35,923 nt of DNA from Flavobacteriaceae bacterium. Its GTDB lineage: Bacteria; Bacteroidota; Bacteroidia; Flavobacteriales; Flavobacteriaceae. Position 1 is the first letter of the stretch. Each line of letters begins with the position of its first letter. Of this stretch, positions 29,180-35,923 are shown one piece after another. The notes below the pieces were generated by a model. It made no database searches and was not told the DNA's origin. It saw nothing but the letters and a program-made list of their open reading frames with translations. Both the position numbers and the translations under genes were made by a program. Location of the stretch: contig CANFZM010000026.1 in NCBI GenBank assembly GCA_947451525.1, positions 1 to 35,923 of the forward strand, given 5' to 3'.

Positions 29180-30313
29180 TTAGTACTTGTTTAGTGTTGC
29201 AATTACATAATCAACCTCATCGATAGTCATTACTGGACTTATGGGCAAACTCAGTACTTCCTTATGAATCTTTTCAGTAATCGGAAATGAGTGAGAGTTC
29301 CATTCGGCAAAAGCCTTTTGTTTATGAGGTGGAATCGGATAATGAATCATCGTTTCAATTCCATTTTGAAGTAAATATTCTTGCAAAGCATCTCGGTTTT
29401 CGGTTCGAATAACAAACAAATGAAAGATATGAGATTGCTTCGTACCTCGCAATGAAAAAGTTGGCAACACTATTTTATCATTTTTAATTTCCGATAAATA
29501 ACGATTTGCAATTTCTTTTCGTCTATCATTATCGGCATCTAAATGGGGTAATTTCACATTCAAGAAAGCCGCTTGCAATTCGTCTAAACGAGAATTAATT
29601 CCAATATATTCGTTTTGGTATTTCTTCTCCGAGCCATAATTCCGTAAGGAATGAATAACTTTTGCTAAAGCATCATCATTGGTGGTAACAGCACCTGCAT
29701 CGCCAAGAGCACCTAAGTTTTTTCCTGGATAAAAACTAAACGCCGCTGCATGTGATAAACTTCCTGCTTGCCTCTCTGCAAACTGAGCACTGAATACTGA
29801 GCACTGAGTACTTGCCCCATGTGCTTGAGCAGCATCTTCAACAACCAATAAATTATGTTGCTCTGCCAGATTGTTAATGGCTTCCATTTCTGCTAATTGC
29901 CCGTATAAATGAACGGCTAAAATTGCTTTTGTTTTGGGAGTTATCTTTGCAGAAATTAAATCGGTATTGATGTTATATGTTTCCAACCTTGGTTCAACCA
30001 AAACCGGAACTAAATCGGCCTGCAAAATCGCTAAAATAGAAGCAATATAAGTATTAGCAGGAACTAGAATTTCATCTCCTTTTTGTAGTTTCCCTAACTG
30101 AATATATCCTTTAAAAATTAACACCAAAGCATCCAATCCGTTGCCAACACCAATACAATGTTTGGTGCCGCAATTGTTGGCAAAATTGATTTCAAAAGTT
30201 TGTACCTCATCGCCAAGAATAAACCATCCTTTATCTAAAACCAAATTCAATTTTTCTTGAAATTGCTCTTGATACACGGCATTAATTTTCTGTAAATCGA
30301 GGAATTTTATCAT
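29180..30313 (-). CDS. DegT/DnrJ/EryC1 sugar aminotransferase, FdtB-like, with repeat insertions
   Basis: This 377-residue PLP enzyme fits transamination of a dTDP-3-keto-6-deoxyhexose to the 3-amino sugar. Landmarks are GNGLDAL at 58-64, PANTYIAS at 85-92, EDAAQAHGA at 159-167 (Asp160, Gln163), the PLP lysine Lys198 in [12 protein letters not shown], and [10 protein letters not shown] near 240. Two segments are foreign-looking. Residues about 168-179 ([11 protein letters not shown]) are encoded by an ACTGARY heptamer array. Residues 286-294 (SLRGTKQS) are encoded by a dispersed palindromic repeat. Both are in frame and sit in surface-loop positions, so the enzyme may still work. The first lies 19 residues before Lys198, so an effect on activity is possible. 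Its ATG overlaps the acyltransferase stop by 4 bp. Confidence 0.88.
   Translation of the reverse strand: MIKFLDLQKINAVYQEQFQEKLNLVLDKGWFILGDEVQTFEINFANNCGTKHCIGVGNGLDALVLIFKGYIQLGKLQKGDEILVPANTYIASILAILQADLVPVLVEPRLETYNINTDLISAKITPKTKAILAVHLYGQLAEMEAINNLAEQHNLLVVEDAAQAHGASTQCSVFSAQFAERQAGSLSHAAAFSFYPGKNLGALGDAGAVTTNDDALAKVIHSLRNYGSEKKYQNEYIGINSRLDELQAAFLNVKLPHLDADNDRRKEIANRYLSEIKNDKIVLPTFSLRGTKQSHIFHLFVIRTENRDALQEYLLQNGIETMIHYPIPPHKQKAFAEWNSHSFPITEKIHKEVLSLPISPVMTIDEVDYVIATLNKY
29433..29454. repeat. Dispersed palindromic repeat inside the FdtB-like gene
   Basis: The sequence has ATTGC and GCAAT arms around TTCGTACCTC. From memory it matches the core of a short interspersed palindrome common in many bacterial genomes. 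It encodes S-L-R-G-T-K-Q-S in the frame of the host gene. The GC content is higher than that of the flanks. Confidence 0.6.
29782..29811. repeat. ACTGARY heptamer array inside the FdtB-like gene
   Basis: Four 7-bp units, ACTGAGC, ACTGAAT, ACTGAGC and ACTGAGT, followed by AC, total 30 bp. Because 7 is not a multiple of 3, the units are read in rotating frames, giving the unusual peptide [11 protein letters not shown]. Similar heptamer arrays are, from memory, usual in intergenic DNA of Bacteroidota. Confidence 0.75.
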
Positions 30314-31287
30314 ATTAAAACCGTTTCTAATAACGAATAATTTTTAGTTTCCACTTCATAAAAACTTTGAACAACAGTTTTCGCACCAAAACTTTCTTTC
30401 CAAAATAACAAGCCTTCATTTATTTTAGTTCCTTGTGATTCGTTGGAGATTCCAAAATCAAAATAGTTTTTATCTTTAAAAACTTCAGAAATTAAATGAT
30501 GGTATAAATAATCTAAACTTCCCAACTCATTTTTATCGGAATTTCCAGAAATATATTGAGGGTGCGCCACTTTATTGGTACAAAAAACTGTCGTTCCTGC
30601 AACAATTTTTTCGTTGTGATACACATTAAAATGTCGAATATTATTTGGGAATTTTTGTTGTAATTCTATAATTTCTTCTAAAGTATGAACCGGTTTTACT
30701 TGGTGCTTTGTATTCAAATTTGGAATCAAAATTTCATTCCAAAACAATTCAAAATTTAATTCTTCTCTAATAATTAAGTTGTTTTTTTCTCCTCGTCGAA
30801 TACTTTCTCTTCTAGTTTTCGCGATAATGTAAGGTTTTGTAAGATCAATTACCGAAAGAGAATCTCTTCTATTTAATTTAGATTGAACAATAAAAAAACA
30901 ATATTCTAATTCATCTGAAAAATAATCCAAATAAAAGTTGGGCATTGTTTTAACTATCATTTTATTGATGGAATTCTCATTTAAAAACTGTAAAACACTT
31001 TTAAAAATTGAAATTACAACACTCAATTTAGCATTTTGAATTAAAACCAAACTTCCATAAGTTAGTCCTTGATGCGAATATACAGTATCTCCTACTCTAT
31101 TGGCAGGCAAAACAGCCACTAGTTTTTCACCATCCAAAACCATCAAAGAATAATCCTCAAAACGATCAGAATGGTATTCCATAAAATTTCTATTGAATAA
31201 AAAAGTAGCATTTTTGGCAACACTAATAAAAGTATTCCAAAGAGAAAAATCTTGCGGTTGGTATAATCTAACTTGGTACTGCTTCAC
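30310..31287 (-). CDS. GNAT/FemAB-like N-acyltransferase, probable aminosugar acylation
   Basis: The protein is 325 residues from a GTG at 31287 ([19 protein letters not shown]). An in-frame TTG at 31320 would add 11 residues, and there is no ATG before the conserved region. The fold is that of the two-lobe GNAT/FemAB-like group (Acetyltransf_6 kind): an N-terminal lobe with [20 protein letters not shown], a basic [11 protein letters not shown] segment, and a C-terminal lobe with [10 protein letters not shown], then [11 protein letters not shown] and [18 protein letters not shown]. Its stop overlaps the aminotransferase start by 4 bp (ATGA), so it probably acylates the amino group that enzyme makes. 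It would then replace the usual hexapeptide-repeat FdtC/QdtC enzyme. This role is inference. Confidence 0.72.
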   Translation of the reverse strand: MKQYQVRLYQPQDFSLWNTFISVAKNATFLFNRNFMEYHSDRFEDYSLMVLDGEKLVAVLPANRVGDTVYSHQGLTYGSLVLIQNAKLSVVISIFKSVLQFLNENSINKMIVKTMPNFYLDYFSDELEYCFFIVQSKLNRRDSLSVIDLTKPYIIAKTRRESIRRGEKNNLIIREELNFELFWNEILIPNLNTKHQVKPVHTLEEIIELQQKFPNNIRHFNVYHNEKIVAGTTVFCTNKVAHPQYISGNSDKNELGSLDYLYHHLISEVFKDKNYFDFGISNESQGTKINEGLLFWKESFGAKTVVQSFYEVETKNYSLLETVLI

Positions 31288-31343
31288 GGGATGTTCTAAA
31301 AACTTTGGAAAATTACACAATTATTTGATAGCATTTCCAATTT

Positions 31344-31351
31344 CAAATGTA
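31344..31351 (-). promoter_or_regulatory. -7 element for the acyltransferase-aminotransferase-flippase run
   Basis: TACATTTG on the minus strand matches TAnnTTTG. It lies in the 115-bp region between the GTG at 31287 and the divergent T9SS gene. No clear TTG is found upstream. Confidence 0.4.
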
Positions 31352-31402
31352 GTTATCTAAAAATAATTGTCTAATTTAGGCATTCCAAATGAATTAACCA
31401 CT

Positions 31403-33217
31403 GTGAAATTAAATTTTATACTATTGATTTTTGGCATAACCTCGCTATTTTCTTGCTCCTCTTTTGGGCAAAATGTTTCGTTGTACAACCAGTATAATGG
31501 TCGGTATGATTTTACTTTCATAGGAAATACAATGAATTTAGGTGAGAATAATATTACTGCAGGTTGTGAAGATTTATTAGTCACCTCTTCGGCTGCTACT
31601 TTAAATTTAAACACTTCTCTAATTATTCAAAATGCTTATTTGTATTGGGCTGGATCAGGGCTGGGTGATTTTAATGTACAATTAAATTCGGTTTCCGTTA
31701 CCGCACAACGAACTTTCTCTAATATTTCTATTTCTTCTGGATTACCCTATTTTAGTGCTTTCGCAGATGTTACTTCGCAAATAATTAGCACCGGAAATGG
31801 CACTTACACCCTTTCGGATTTAGACATTTCACAAACTCTAATTGATGAGTCGGGATATTGTAACAACCGAACTAATTTTGCAGGTTGGGCCATGATAATT
31901 GTTTACAAAGGCACTACCTTGCCATTAAATCAAATTAATATTTATGATGGTTTAGAAAGTATCCCAAATGCAATTACTATCAACTTAAGTAGCCTAAATG
32001 TCATAGATACTACCGGGGCGCAAATAGGCTTTATTGCTTGGGAAGGGGATGCTAATCTTGCAATAAATGAAACCTTGAGTATTAATGGCACTGTTCTTAG
32101 TAATCCGCCTTTAAACCCTGCCGACAATGCCTTTAATGGCACAAATAGTATTACAGGAAGTGACACTTTATACAATATGGATTTGGATATTTACAGCATT
32201 CAAAACAATATTACTGTTGGCGATACCTCCGCGCAAATTAAACTAACTTCTGGACAAGATGTGGTACTTATTAATGCGGTTGTTACTAAACTAAACAGCC
32301 AATTACCCGACGCTAGTATTGTACTGAATTCGAATATTCAAGCCTGTGATTCCAAAAAAATAACTGTAAATTATACTGTTTTTAATTCCAATTGTACGAG
32401 CGCACTCCCTGCAGGAACTCCTATTGCTATTTATGCCAATGGGCAACTGGTTGGGCAAAGCCAAACTACTACAATTATTCCTATAAATGGTTCGGAAAAT
32501 GGGCAACTACTTATTACGATCCCATCCGGAATTCCAAACAATTTTACATTAACTATTGCTGTTGATGATACTGGAAACGGTAATGGCATTGTAACTGAAA
32601 TTCTAGAAAATAACAACCAATTCAGTGCTGCAATTTCGCTTTGGACAGCACCAACTTTCAATGTTCTTGATACAAAATTCACCTGTAATCAAGGGCTAAC
32701 CAAAGGAACTTTTAATTTTTTCGATTATTCAACCTCAGTTCTCACTAATGCTAACGATACTTTTATTGGTTTTTACGAATCTCTATCAGATGCCACCACA
32801 GCAACAAATGCGATTAGTAATACAACTAATTATACTGCCGATGTAACCCCAAAAGAAATTTTTATCCGAATAGAAAACCAACATTGTTTTGCTATTACTT
32901 CTTTTTTATTACAAACAAGAAACTGCCCTCCTACTGTTTACAACTACGTTTCTAGTAATAATGATGGCGCCAACGACACTTTTTTTATTGATGGATTGCG
33001 GAATATTTTTATGAATTTTGAATTAGAAATATACAACCGTTGGGGAACATTAATTTGGACAGGAAACAACAATTCTCCCGATTGGGATGGGTTTGCTAGC
33101 AAAGGTTTACGAATGTATAATTCCAATGTTCCTGAAGGCACTTATTATTATATTCTCAATTTAAACGATTCCGATTATCCCGACCCGCTAATTGGTTGGT
33201 TGTATTTTAGAAAGTAA
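31403..33217 (+). CDS. T9SS type B sorting domain protein with CARDB-like domain
   Basis: The protein is 604 residues from a GTG at 31403. The upstream in-frame TTG (31367) would add 12 polar residues ahead of the signal peptide MKLNFILLIFGITSLFS. An N-terminal beta domain (residues about 30-270; YLYWAGSGLGDFNV, YTLSDLDI, NFAGWAMIIVYKG, GFIAWEGDANLAINE) is followed by a CARDB-like Ig domain near 290-400 with GNGIVTEILENNN. Then comes a module with SLSDATTATNAI and a final type B domain (NNDGANDTFFIDGL, EIYNRWGTLIWTG, PDWDG, GTYYYIL) for type IX export. The SDATTATNAI module is shared with the T9SS protein at 213-3524. It is a surface or secreted protein; the ligand is unknown. It lies beside the glycan locus in divergent orientation. 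Confidence 0.88.
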   Translation: MKLNFILLIFGITSLFSCSSFGQNVSLYNQYNGRYDFTFIGNTMNLGENNITAGCEDLLVTSSAATLNLNTSLIIQNAYLYWAGSGLGDFNVQLNSVSVTAQRTFSNISISSGLPYFSAFADVTSQIISTGNGTYTLSDLDISQTLIDESGYCNNRTNFAGWAMIIVYKGTTLPLNQINIYDGLESIPNAITINLSSLNVIDTTGAQIGFIAWEGDANLAINETLSINGTVLSNPPLNPADNAFNGTNSITGSDTLYNMDLDIYSIQNNITVGDTSAQIKLTSGQDVVLINAVVTKLNSQLPDASIVLNSNIQACDSKKITVNYTVFNSNCTSALPAGTPIAIYANGQLVGQSQTTTIIPINGSENGQLLITIPSGIPNNFTLTIAVDDTGNGNGIVTEILENNNQFSAAISLWTAPTFNVLDTKFTCNQGLTKGTFNFFDYSTSVLTNANDTFIGFYESLSDATTATNAISNTTNYTADVTPKEIFIRIENQHCFAITSFLLQTRNCPPTVYNYVSSNNDGANDTFFIDGLRNIFMNFELEIYNRWGTLIWTGNNNSPDWDGFASKGLRMYNSNVPEGTYYYILNLNDSDYPDPLIGWLYFRK

Positions 33218-33270
33218 ATTGGATATTTTAAAAATCTCATTAACTTCGCCAACTAAATTCTAAGTATTCC

Positions 33271-34104
33271 TTGAAACAAATTACTTCCATACAAAACCCT
33301 TTTATAAAAACGTTGCTACAATTGCAAGAAAAAGCGAGAGCACGCAAGCAATCGGGCACTTTTATTATTGAAGGAAAACGCGAAATTGAATTGGCTTTAA
33401 AAGGAAATTACCAACTGGAAACCATTCTATTCCTACAGGAATTGATTTCTGAAAAGGAAATTAATAACAGTTTTGTTATCCCGAGCGCAGCAATGGGATC
33501 TCAGGCAGAACTAATCGAAATCAATAAAGAGGTATACCAAAAATTAGCCTACCGCGATACTACCGAAGGAATTATTGCTGTAGCAAAATCGAAATCGTTA
33601 GCATTATCCGATTTAAAATTACCAGAAAATCCATTGATTTTAGTCTTAGAATCTATAGAAAAACCAGGTAACATTGGAGCGATGCTTCGCACCTGTGATG
33701 CTGCCAATATAGATGCGGTAATTCTAGCCAATCCGAAAACCGATTTGTACAACCCGAATCTTATTCGCTCTAGCGTTGGATGCCTTTTCACCAACCAAAT
33801 TGCATCAGGATCCACCGAAGATGTGATTCAGTTTTTAAAAGATAAAAAAATAGCCATTTATAGTGCTACTTTACAGAATTCGAATTCGTATCATACCCAA
33901 AATTATACCACACCAACAGCCATTGCAGTAGGAACCGAAGCAACAGGGCTTTCGCAAGCATGGCGCGATAATGCATCCCAAAATATAATCATTCCAATGC
34001 AAGGCCAAATCGATTCGATGAATGTATCGGTAGCCGCAGCAATTTTATTATTTGAAGCCAAAAGACAACGCGGTTTTGAGGTTTTACAAACTCCCAAATT
34101 ATGA
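33271..34104 (+). CDS. SpoU/TrmH family RNA 2'-O-methyltransferase
   Basis: The protein is 277 residues starting at TTG; no ATG precedes the conserved QITSIQNPFIKTL opening. The N-terminal substrate-binding domain (SGTFIIEGKREIELAL) is followed by the SPOUT knot. Motif 1 is SIEKPGNIGAMLRTCDAAN (Asn134, Arg140), motif 2 is AVGTEATGLS, and motif 3 is IPMQGQIDSMNVSVAAAILL, forming the S-adenosylmethionine pocket. The likely substrate is 23S rRNA or tRNA ribose. It resembles RlmB and the tRNA/rRNA methyltransferase paralogues, so the target is not settled. It overlaps the next gene by 4 bp (ATGA), implying coupled translation. Confidence 0.9.
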   Translation: MKQITSIQNPFIKTLLQLQEKARARKQSGTFIIEGKREIELALKGNYQLETILFLQELISEKEINNSFVIPSAAMGSQAELIEINKEVYQKLAYRDTTEGIIAVAKSKSLALSDLKLPENPLILVLESIEKPGNIGAMLRTCDAANIDAVILANPKTDLYNPNLIRSSVGCLFTNQIASGSTEDVIQFLKDKKIAIYSATLQNSNSYHTQNYTTPTAIAVGTEATGLSQAWRDNASQNIIIPMQGQIDSMNVSVAAAILLFEAKRQRGFEVLQTPKL

Positions 34105-35651
34105 ACTATAAATTACTATTTGCTCTACTAATTACTACCCTTAGTGTACAAGCACAAATTTCCGAAACTAAATTAGATGATGTGGTAAATCGTACCATGA
34201 AAGCCTTTAATGTACCTGGTATTGCCGTTGCTATTGTAAAAGATGGCAAGGTGGTTATCTCTAAAGGTTATGGCGTTACCAACATCAAAACCCAACAAAA
34301 AGTAGATGGCAACACTCTTTTTGGAATTGCTTCTAATAGCAAAGCCTTTACCTCAGCGGCATTAGCCATGCTTGTAGACGAAAAGAAAATCAATTGGGAC
34401 GACAAGGTAATTCAATACATTCCGGAATTTAAAATGTATAACGATTACATTACCAACGAATTTACTATTAGAGATTTACTTACCCACCGAAGCGGACTTG
34501 GTTTGGGTGCTGGCGATTTAATGATATGGCCTGACGGACATAATTTCACTCCCAAAGACATTATAAAAAACATCCATTTTCTGAAACCGGTATCGTCATT
34601 TAGAACTAAATACGATTACGATAACCTATTGTATGTAATTGCTGGCGAAGTTATTGAACGTGTTTCGGGTAAAACTTGGTGCGATTTTATAGATGCCAGA
34701 ATTTTGAAACCATTGCAAATGGACCACAGTGCTGCTTCATGGCGCTTTTTGAAAGACACAACAAATACTATTGTACCGCATGTTCCAACCAACGGAAAAT
34801 TAGAAGTTATAAAACGATATACCAACCCAATTTTTGATGCTGCTGCAGGAATTTATACCAGCACCAACGATTTAAGTAAATGGGTAATTGCCCAATTAAA
34901 CCACGGAAAATATGGTACTAACAATGAAAACCGTTTGTTTAGTGAAGTAGTTCTAAAGGATATGTGGACACCGCAAACTATTTTGCCATTAAATAATATG
35001 AAGCCATACAGTTGCAATTTCAAAGCTTATGGTTTAGGATGGCAATTAACCGATATAAACGGACATTTACAGGTTTCTCACACGGGTGGATTGGATGGAA
35101 TTGTAACACAAACCATTATGATTCCAGATTTACAATTGGGAATTATAGTGCTAACCAACCAACAATCGGGATCTGCATTTAATGCTATTTCCAATACTAT
35201 TAAAGATAGTTATTTGGGATTGCATCTTCCAGATCATGTGGTAACGCTTAGTTCAGGAAGAAAACAAGTAGAAGAAAACGCCGATAAAATTACCGACGAA
35301 GTTTGGGCAAAAGTAAACCTGAACATTGTGACCAATACCCAATTGGAACCTAAAAAAATCACTGGTATTTATCAAGATAATTGGTTTGGGAAAATAATCA
35401 TTCGCCAAACCAAAGGTGCTTTACGCTTTCAATCGGAACGTTCTCCAAGACTTACGGGTTCTATATTTTATTACAAAGAAAATACCTATGCCGTTAAATG
35501 GGATAATAGAAGTCTTAATGCCGATGCCTTCATCCATTTTGATATGGATGCCAATGGTATTGCTACCCATTTTAAAATGGATGCCATATCACCACTAACT
35601 GATTTCAGTTTCGACTTTCAGGATTTAGATTTTGCAAAAGATTTGGAGTAA
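34101..35651 (+). CDS. Serine hydrolase, class C beta-lactamase-like, with DUF3471 tail
   Basis: The protein is 516 residues with a signal peptide (MNYKLLFALLITTLSVQAQ), so it is periplasmic or exported. The catalytic Ser-x-x-Lys is SNSK (Ser78, Lys81) in IASNSKAFTSAALA, the second motif is YDN (Tyr173), and the third is HTG in SHTGGLDGIV. This places it in the serine beta-lactamase / penicillin-binding-like fold of class C and esterases. The C-terminal domain (about 420-516; ITGIYQDNWFGKIIIRQTKGALRF) is of DUF3471 kind. Family members include peptidases, esterases and D-aminopeptidases; the substrate here is unknown, and an antibiotic-resistance role should not be assumed. Its start overlaps the methyltransferase gene by 4 bp. 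Confidence 0.9.
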   Translation: MNYKLLFALLITTLSVQAQISETKLDDVVNRTMKAFNVPGIAVAIVKDGKVVISKGYGVTNIKTQQKVDGNTLFGIASNSKAFTSAALAMLVDEKKINWDDKVIQYIPEFKMYNDYITNEFTIRDLLTHRSGLGLGAGDLMIWPDGHNFTPKDIIKNIHFLKPVSSFRTKYDYDNLLYVIAGEVIERVSGKTWCDFIDARILKPLQMDHSAASWRFLKDTTNTIVPHVPTNGKLEVIKRYTNPIFDAAAGIYTSTNDLSKWVIAQLNHGKYGTNNENRLFSEVVLKDMWTPQTILPLNNMKPYSCNFKAYGLGWQLTDINGHLQVSHTGGLDGIVTQTIMIPDLQLGIIVLTNQQSGSAFNAISNTIKDSYLGLHLPDHVVTLSSGRKQVEENADKITDEVWAKVNLNIVTNTQLEPKKITGIYQDNWFGKIIIRQTKGALRFQSERSPRLTGSIFYYKENTYAVKWDNRSLNADAFIHFDMDANGIATHFKMDAISPLTDFSFDFQDLDFAKDLE

Positions 35652-35786
35652 TTATTACTATCTTAAAGGATTTTAAAATCATTTCAAAAAAATAGGTAAA
35701 CCTTGTTACTTCGGGATATTTTTTTTGCGGATTGTAGAATATTAGATGCCCTATATCCTATATTAACTAGACTGAAGTCCAACCTT

Positions 35787-35923
35787 ACAAAATAAATCGA
35801 GCCTACGGCTCTATCACGTTACTTCAAAGTTCCGTAGGAACTATCCATTTTGTAGCAATGGATTTGAACAAAATAAATCGAGCCTACGGCTCTAACAAAT
35901 TACTTCAAAGTTCCGTAGGAAGG
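35787..35923. repeat. Palindromic repeat array, at least two 54-bp units
   Basis: Two near-identical units occur at 35787-35840 and 35868-35921, differing by a few bases in the middle and separated by 27 bp. Unit 1 has hairpins GAGCC-TAC-GGCTC (35799-35811) and AGTTCC-GTA-GGAACT (35828-35842). CCTACGG (35802-35808) can also pair with CCGTAGG (35832-35838). The 27-bp spacer has a stem ATCCATT/AATGGAT (35843-35849, 35857-35863). The array runs into the window edge. The rest of 35652-35786 is AT-rich and holds only a 12-bp palindrome (GATTTTAAAATC, 35669-35680); no gene is seen there. Confidence 0.85.

Noticed and set aside
21154..31287. Glycan locus as a complete capsule system
   Set aside because: No Wzy, Wza/Wzc or priming transferase is present in the window, so only part of a pathway is shown.
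34101..35651. Calling the serine hydrolase an antibiotic-resistance beta-lactamase
   Set aside because: The SxxK/YxN/HTG motifs are shared with esterases and peptidases, and the DUF3471 tail and 516-residue length differ from AmpC enzymes.
35669..35680. GATTTTAAAATC after the serine hydrolase as a terminator
   Set aside because: The palindrome has no loop and is followed by an A-rich, not T-rich, stretch on the plus strand.
35787..35921. Possible CRISPR array (54-bp repeats, 27-bp spacer)
   Set aside because: Only two units are visible, the spacer is itself palindromic, the repeats have several internal hairpins, and no cas gene is present.

Overview
The window looks like a chromosomal segment of a Flavobacterium or close relative (Bacteroidota, Flavobacteriaceae). 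It is AT-rich. It encodes two proteins with the Bacteroidota-only type IX secretion (type B) C-terminal domain, a fused SecDF, and outer-membrane proteins ending in aromatic residues. Its promoters match the Bacteroidota pattern TTG / TAnnTTTG rather than sigma70 boxes. No rRNA, tRNA, CRISPR array, phage or recognisable defence island was found.

Layout. 1-183: right end of an IS256-family insertion sequence (transposase C-terminus, then a perfectly doubled 34-bp terminus), abutting the terminator hairpin of the next gene. 213-3524 (-): giant T9SS-secreted adhesin-like protein. 3601-7976 (-): PLP aminotransferase and SecDF. 8201-12123 (-): gyrB, a DUF6588-like protein and mdh, which read as one transcription unit from a promoter at 12161-12189 to a terminator at 8153-8178. 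12365-13981 (-): asparagine synthetase. 14148-15351 (-): META-domain lipoprotein and a GreA/GreB-like protein. 15453-20294 (-): plug-less outer-membrane barrel with a 1005-residue TPR protein upstream. 20502-21185 (+): ftsE.

21154-31287 is a surface-glycan locus of ten genes on alternating strands. It holds a GT-C-like membrane protein, two GT2 enzymes, three GT-B enzymes, a FdtA-type ketoisomerase, a FdtB-type aminotransferase, a GNAT/FemAB-like acyltransferase overlapping the aminotransferase gene by 4 bp, and a Wzx-type flippase. Together they point to a lipid-linked glycan containing a 3-(acyl)amino-3,6-dideoxyhexose made from a dTDP-sugar. No RmlA/RmlB and no clear Wzy polymerase lie in the window. 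31403-33217 (+) is a second T9SS type B protein, followed by a SpoU rRNA/tRNA methyltransferase and a serine beta-lactamase-like hydrolase. The window ends inside a palindromic repeat array (35787-35923).

The most unusual signals are: (i) the FdtB-like gene carries two unrelated dispersed-repeat sequences in frame inside its coding region; (ii) from 23.2 to 33.3 kb, 7 of the genes appear to start at TTG or GTG, while none do before 20.3 kb; (iii) three tail-to-tail gene pairs overlap at their 3' ends within 7 kb; (iv) the terminal repeat array can fold in two mutually exclusive ways; (v) a promoter lies in the loop of a large inverted repeat before the Gre-like gene. I did not find a convincing wholly new multi-gene system. 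No intergenic stretch exceeds 300 bases; the longest, 35652-35923, is described under its repeats.
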